Source: Syntrophales bacterium
GTDB lineage: Bacteria; Desulfobacterota; Syntrophia; Syntrophales; UBA2210
DNA length: 8,434 nt
Assembly (NCBI GenBank): GCA_030655735.1
Contig: JAUSPK010000222.1
Span: forward strand, 1-8,434
Direction of reading: 5' to 3'
Under the pieces are notes generated by a model. That model was not told the DNA's origin. It made no database searches and saw only the letters and a program-made list of their open reading frames with translations. Position 1 is the stretch's first letter. Every line of letters begins with the position of its first letter. Positions 5,783 to 8,434 of this stretch are shown piece by piece. The position numbers and the translations under genes were made by a program.

Positions 5783-7495
5783 ATGGTGGAGAACAGAAGA
5801 GCGGCTGAGCAAGGGCGGACCATATCGTGGGCTCTGGGAGCATATCAGGATTTCGTGGAGCGGGGACTGGCCGCAGTGAGTGACGAGAGGATCGTGGCCC
5901 GGATCTGGGCGCACGACCATACGGTCTGGAACCCCAATCCTGCGGAGATAAAGAATCGCCTGGGCTGGCTTCACTCTGTCGGAGTCATGTCCCGAAATAT
6001 CCAACAACTCACGGAGCTGGCCGATACGGTGCGCGCGGAGGGTTGCACACATGTGCTCTTACTGGGGATGGGGGGATCGAGCCTAGCGGCCGGGGTATTG
6101 GCCAAAACGTTCGGTCCAAAGTCCGGGTACCCCGAGCTCGTCGTCCTTGACAGCACCGACCCGGGGGCGGTCCTGGCATGTTGGAAACAATGTGACCCCG
6201 CCCGGTCCTTGTTTATCGTCTCGACCAAGTCGGGGACCACCGTGGAAACCCTCTCTTTTTTTAAATTCTTTTATAATCGGGTCGTCGATCTCCTCGGTGA
6301 GGAGAGGGCCGGTCAGCACTTTATCGCGATAACCGATCCGGGCAGTCCCCTGACCAGTCTCGCGGAACGGTGCAGATTCAGGACCACTTTTCTCAATGAC
6401 CCGCATATCGGTGGGCGATATTCCGCTCTTTCCTGTTTCGGCCTGGTACCGGCGGTGCTCACCGGCATCGACCTCAACCTCCTTCTCAAGCGCGCCGCGA
6501 TCATGTCATCCGATGGTGAATCATCCTCCGGTGATCCGGCCTCACTGGGGGTGATCCTCGGCGAGATGGCCATGGCGGACAGGGACAAGGTGACGCTCGT
6601 CACATCTCCGGGACTTGAGCCTTTTGGTGACTGGGTGGAGCAACTCCTCGCCGAGAGTACCGGTAAGAAGGGGAGGGGGATCCTTCCCGTGGTCGGTGAA
6701 CCACTCGGTTCACCGGAAAACTACAGGAACGACCGCCTCTTCGTTTATCTCCGCCTGGCGGGAGACACGGAATATGAAAAAAAGGTTGCCGATCTTGAGC
6801 GGGCGGGACATCCCGTCGTCACCATAAGTCTGGAGGACCGATACGATCTCGGAGGGCAGTTCTTTCTGTGGGAGATGGCCACGGCTCTTGCCGGCTGGCG
6901 CATGGGGATCAACCCCTTTGACCAGCCTGATGTTGAATCGTCCAAGGTGCTGGCCCGGCTGATGATGGATGAATATGTGAAGAAGGGGGTTCCCCTCGAA
7001 GAGGAGACATCTCTGATTGACGGAGATATTATGGTTTTCGGAGGGCCGGTGTCGGAAGACCCCGGGAGCGCCCTGGCCTCTTTCATCGGGGAGGGGATAA
7101 CCGACGGCGCGTATATCGCGCTCCAGGCGTACCTGCAAGCTGGCCCAGAAACCGATAAGGCCCTGCACCGTCTTCGCGTGCGGCTGAGGGATCGGTTCAG
7201 ACTTGCCACAACAATGGGATATGGCCCCCGGTTTCTCCACTCCACGGGTCAGCTGCACAAGGGGGATGCCGGCAGGGGATTGTTTGTCCAGTTTACCGCC
7301 GATAATGCGACGGACGTACCGATTCCTGATGATCCCGGGTCATCCGCTTCCTCAATGACCTTTGGTCTTCTCAAAAAAGCCCAGGTCGTAGGGGACCGGA
7401 AGGCACTGAAGGATGCCGGAAGACAGGTGATACGCTTTCATCTGGGGAGCGATGTCATCGGCGGGTTGAACCGGCTGACGGAGGCACTGGCATGA
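5783..7495 (+). CDS. pgi: Glucose-6-phosphate isomerase, Tal-Pgi-fusion type, stand-alone
   Basis: Interconverts glucose-6-phosphate and fructose-6-phosphate. The 570-residue protein has two SIS-type halves: LLLGMGGSS (G95-S100 region), then the sugar-phosphate loop STKSGTTVET (147-156), GGRYS (210-214), the catalytic-base candidate E291 in AESTGKKGRG, K388 in GINPFDQPDVESSK, and GYGPRFLHSTGQLHKG with H486 and H492. In classical Pgi the LHSxGQ/HQGT-type block comes before the NPFDQPxVExxK signature; here it comes about 100 residues after. From memory, this order and the exact wording match the Pgi half of bifunctional transaldolase-Pgi proteins. No transaldolase domain is attached: the upstream gene is glucokinase. 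ATG 5783 is kept because it has full N-terminal context, despite a weak ribosome site. Last gene of the pyk-glk-pgi operon, converging on the asparaginase-like gene with 21 nt between stops. Confidence 0.92.
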   Translation: MVENRRAAEQGRTISWALGAYQDFVERGLAAVSDERIVARIWAHDHTVWNPNPAEIKNRLGWLHSVGVMSRNIQQLTELADTVRAEGCTHVLLLGMGGSSLAAGVLAKTFGPKSGYPELVVLDSTDPGAVLACWKQCDPARSLFIVSTKSGTTVETLSFFKFFYNRVVDLLGEERAGQHFIAITDPGSPLTSLAERCRFRTTFLNDPHIGGRYSALSCFGLVPAVLTGIDLNLLLKRAAIMSSDGESSSGDPASLGVILGEMAMADRDKVTLVTSPGLEPFGDWVEQLLAESTGKKGRGILPVVGEPLGSPENYRNDRLFVYLRLAGDTEYEKKVADLERAGHPVVTISLEDRYDLGGQFFLWEMATALAGWRMGINPFDQPDVESSKVLARLMMDEYVKKGVPLEEETSLIDGDIMVFGGPVSEDPGSALASFIGEGITDGAYIALQAYLQAGPETDKALHRLRVRLRDRFRLATTMGYGPRFLHSTGQLHKGDAGRGLFVQFTADNATDVPIPDDPGSSASSMTFGLLKKAQVVGDRKALKDAGRQVIRFHLGSDVIGGLNRLTEALA

Positions 7496-7516
7496 CCTGT
7501 AATGGCGGTATGCACC

Positions 7517-7999
7517 TCAGACATCTTCAAAACGGTTGAGATCAACGTTTTTTCTGACCTTGTCAGGGTCGAATATCCGTCCGTTCATCGCTATATAGAC
7601 GCCCGGAGACAGCAACTGGACCGCGGTGATGGCACATCCGGTATTGAATTCCGCGTCGCTTGATCTGAACCGTGACGGTTCCATCGAGCCGGTGAGAACG
7701 ATGACCTTATCCGACACCGATTGGAGTTTTCTCGCGGTTTGTACCATGGTGTCGGTCCCGTGTGTTATGACGACATGCCGGCATTCCTCTCCCTTTATTC
7801 TGTCGAGGATTGTCTGGCGATCCTCATCGGTGATGTCCAGGCTGTCCTTCTTTAAGATGGACTCGCATTCGTATTCGAAACCGATATGCGCCCCCTCCAG
7901 TATCTCGGAAAGGCGCGAGTCTCCCACCTGATAGTCATTTTTCCTGTCAAAGTATATCTTGTCGATTGTGCCCCCGACTGTGAAAAATTTGATTTTCAT
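7517..7999 (-). CDS. Single-domain L-asparaginase-like protein
   Basis: This 160-residue protein corresponds only to the N-terminal domain of bacterial L-asparaginase/glutaminase (normally about 330 residues, two domains). The catalytic set of the N-domain is intact: T11 in TVGGTID (E. coli AnsB T12), T82-D83 in ITHGTDTM (T89-D90) and K150 in FDPDKVRKN (K162). The usual first threonine of TGGTI is valine here. The C-terminal domain, which lends residues to the neighbouring active site of the tetramer, is absent; the gene ends cleanly at a stop, so it looks like a short family rather than a truncation. Amide hydrolysis is plausible, but the substrate is unknown. The start is uncertain: ATG 7999 fits the family beginning MKIKFFTVGGTI, but TTG 8023 overlaps the acylphosphatase stop as TTGA and would add eight residues. 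Neither has a strong ribosome site. Probably cotranscribed with acylphosphatase. Confidence 0.83.
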   Translation of the reverse strand: MKIKFFTVGGTIDKIYFDRKNDYQVGDSRLSEILEGAHIGFEYECESILKKDSLDITDEDRQTILDRIKGEECRHVVITHGTDTMVQTARKLQSVSDKVIVLTGSMEPSRFRSSDAEFNTGCAITAVQLLSPGVYIAMNGRIFDPDKVRKNVDLNRFEDV

Positions 8000-8019
8000 G
8001 ATCCGTACCCGGCCCTTTT

Positions 8020-8343
8020 TCAATACCTGATTATGAACCCCTCGAATTCACCTGTGGGTGACTCTTCCAAGACCTCTACCCCGGTCACATGGGAGAGGGC
8101 CGGCCCCCTCCTGCACCAGTCCAGCATCTTCTCGACGGCATCTTCCCCCCCTTCAAAGACGGCCTCGACCCTTCGGTCCTCCAGATTGCGAACCCAGCCC
8201 GTGAGGCCAAGTCCCGAGGCCTGCCCCATCGTCTCCGCCCTGAAAAATACCCCCTGGACCCTTCCGGAGACGAGGACGTGGACTCTTCGTGTAATTGATT
8301 TAGATGAAGTCTTTACCTCATCAGAATCCAAGCAGTCATTCAT
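8020..8343 (-). CDS. acyP: Acylphosphatase
   Basis: A small enzyme hydrolysing the carboxyl-phosphate bond of acyl phosphates such as 1,3-bisphosphoglycerate, acetyl phosphate or carbamoyl phosphate. The signature VSGRVQGVFFR carries the phosphate-binding R35, and GWVRNLEDRRVEAVFEG carries the catalytic N53; both are present. The core of about 88 residues matches the usual length, and a 19-residue polar N-terminal tail (MNDCLDSDEVKTSSKSITR) precedes it. That tail is visibly more AT-rich than the rest of the gene. No ATG or GTG lies between it and the core, so ATG 8343 is preferred; a TTG at codon 5 is the only alternative. The start is directly preceded by repeated AGGAGTA units; the second unit back gives AGGAG 9 nt from the ATG, a very good ribosome site. 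Its TGA overlaps a possible TTG start of the asparaginase-like gene. Confidence 0.93.
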   Translation of the reverse strand: MNDCLDSDEVKTSSKSITRRVHVLVSGRVQGVFFRAETMGQASGLGLTGWVRNLEDRRVEAVFEGGEDAVEKMLDWCRRGPALSHVTGVEVLEESPTGEFEGFIIRY

Positions 8344-8434
8344 TACTCCTTACTCCTTACTCCTTACTCCTTACTCCTTACTCCTTACTCCTTACTCCTT
8401 ACTCCTTACTCCTTACTCCTTACTCATTACTCCT
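8344..8434. repeat. Heptanucleotide tandem repeat, TACTCCT x13 (minus strand AGGAGTA)
   Basis: From the base after the acyP start codon to the window edge, the 7-bp unit TACTCCT repeats 13 times without interruption. Twelve copies are perfect; the twelfth (8421-8427) is TACTCAT. The array may continue beyond the window. On the minus strand, the sense strand of acyP, each unit is AGGAGTA, a near-ideal Shine-Dalgarno core, so the leader is a ladder of ribosome sites. The minus strand has TAA in all three frames every 21 nt and cannot code. The plus strand is open in all frames and would read Tyr-Ser-Leu-Leu-Leu-Thr-Pro, but has no start or other coding support. Such arrays are prone to slipped-strand length change. 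Confidence 0.97.

Noticed and set aside
8344..8434. CRISPR array
   Set aside because: The unit is 7 bp, head to tail, with no spacers. It is a simple tandem repeat.
8344..8434. Plus-strand repetitive protein (Tyr-Ser-Leu-Leu-Leu-Thr-Pro repeats)
   Set aside because: It is open only because the unit contains no stop on that strand. There is no start codon or ribosome site, and it would run antisense into acyP.

Overview
The window is a compact stretch of bacterial chromosome carrying nine protein genes, all of central metabolism or housekeeping type. No tRNA, rRNA, CRISPR, insertion sequence or phage gene is visible. Base composition is moderately GC-rich, with AT-rich promoter-like gaps. The gene set and protein flavour fit an anaerobic or syntrophic Desulfobacterota (old Deltaproteobacteria)-like organism: a class I/II aminotransferase of the HxYMPNxGY type, an RNase Z-like metallo-hydrolase, a 1-Cys peroxiredoxin, and a glucose-6-phosphate isomerase resembling the Pgi half of transaldolase-Pgi fusions. 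That placement is an inference from protein style, not proven.

Layout. (1) 1-173 is an AT-rich upstream region with a plausible sigma70 promoter. (2) 174-2561 (+) is a probable three-gene operon: PLP aminotransferase, stand-alone phosphomannose-isomerase-type cupin, and RNase Z-like metallo-beta-lactamase hydrolase. (3) 2568-3023 (-) is a 1-Cys peroxiredoxin, ending 6 nt from the hydrolase stop. (4) 3024-3258 is a divergent promoter region, with possible leader structure near the pyruvate kinase ribosome site. (5) 3259-7495 (+) is a sugar-catabolic operon: pyruvate kinase, glucokinase, glucose-6-phosphate isomerase. (6) 7517-8343 (-) is a two-gene unit, acylphosphatase followed by a single-domain asparaginase-like protein. 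(7) 8344-8434 is a 13-copy heptanucleotide tandem repeat forming the upstream leader of the acylphosphatase gene and running off the window edge.

How the genes fit together. Glucokinase and Pgi take free glucose to fructose-6-phosphate, and pyruvate kinase closes lower glycolysis, so the operon brackets the pathway at both ends; the middle enzymes must lie elsewhere. The mannose-6-phosphate isomerase-type cupin could draw on the same fructose-6-phosphate pool, although it lies in a different operon. Acylphosphatase hydrolyses acyl phosphates such as 1,3-bisphosphoglycerate in vitro, but a link to glycolysis here is only suggestive.

I see no convincing new multi-gene system. The most unusual element is the heptamer repeat at the right edge, which on the minus strand is a run of consecutive Shine-Dalgarno-like sequences directly before the acylphosphatase start codon. 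Next come the altered motif order in Pgi and the single-domain asparaginase that keeps all N-domain catalytic residues.
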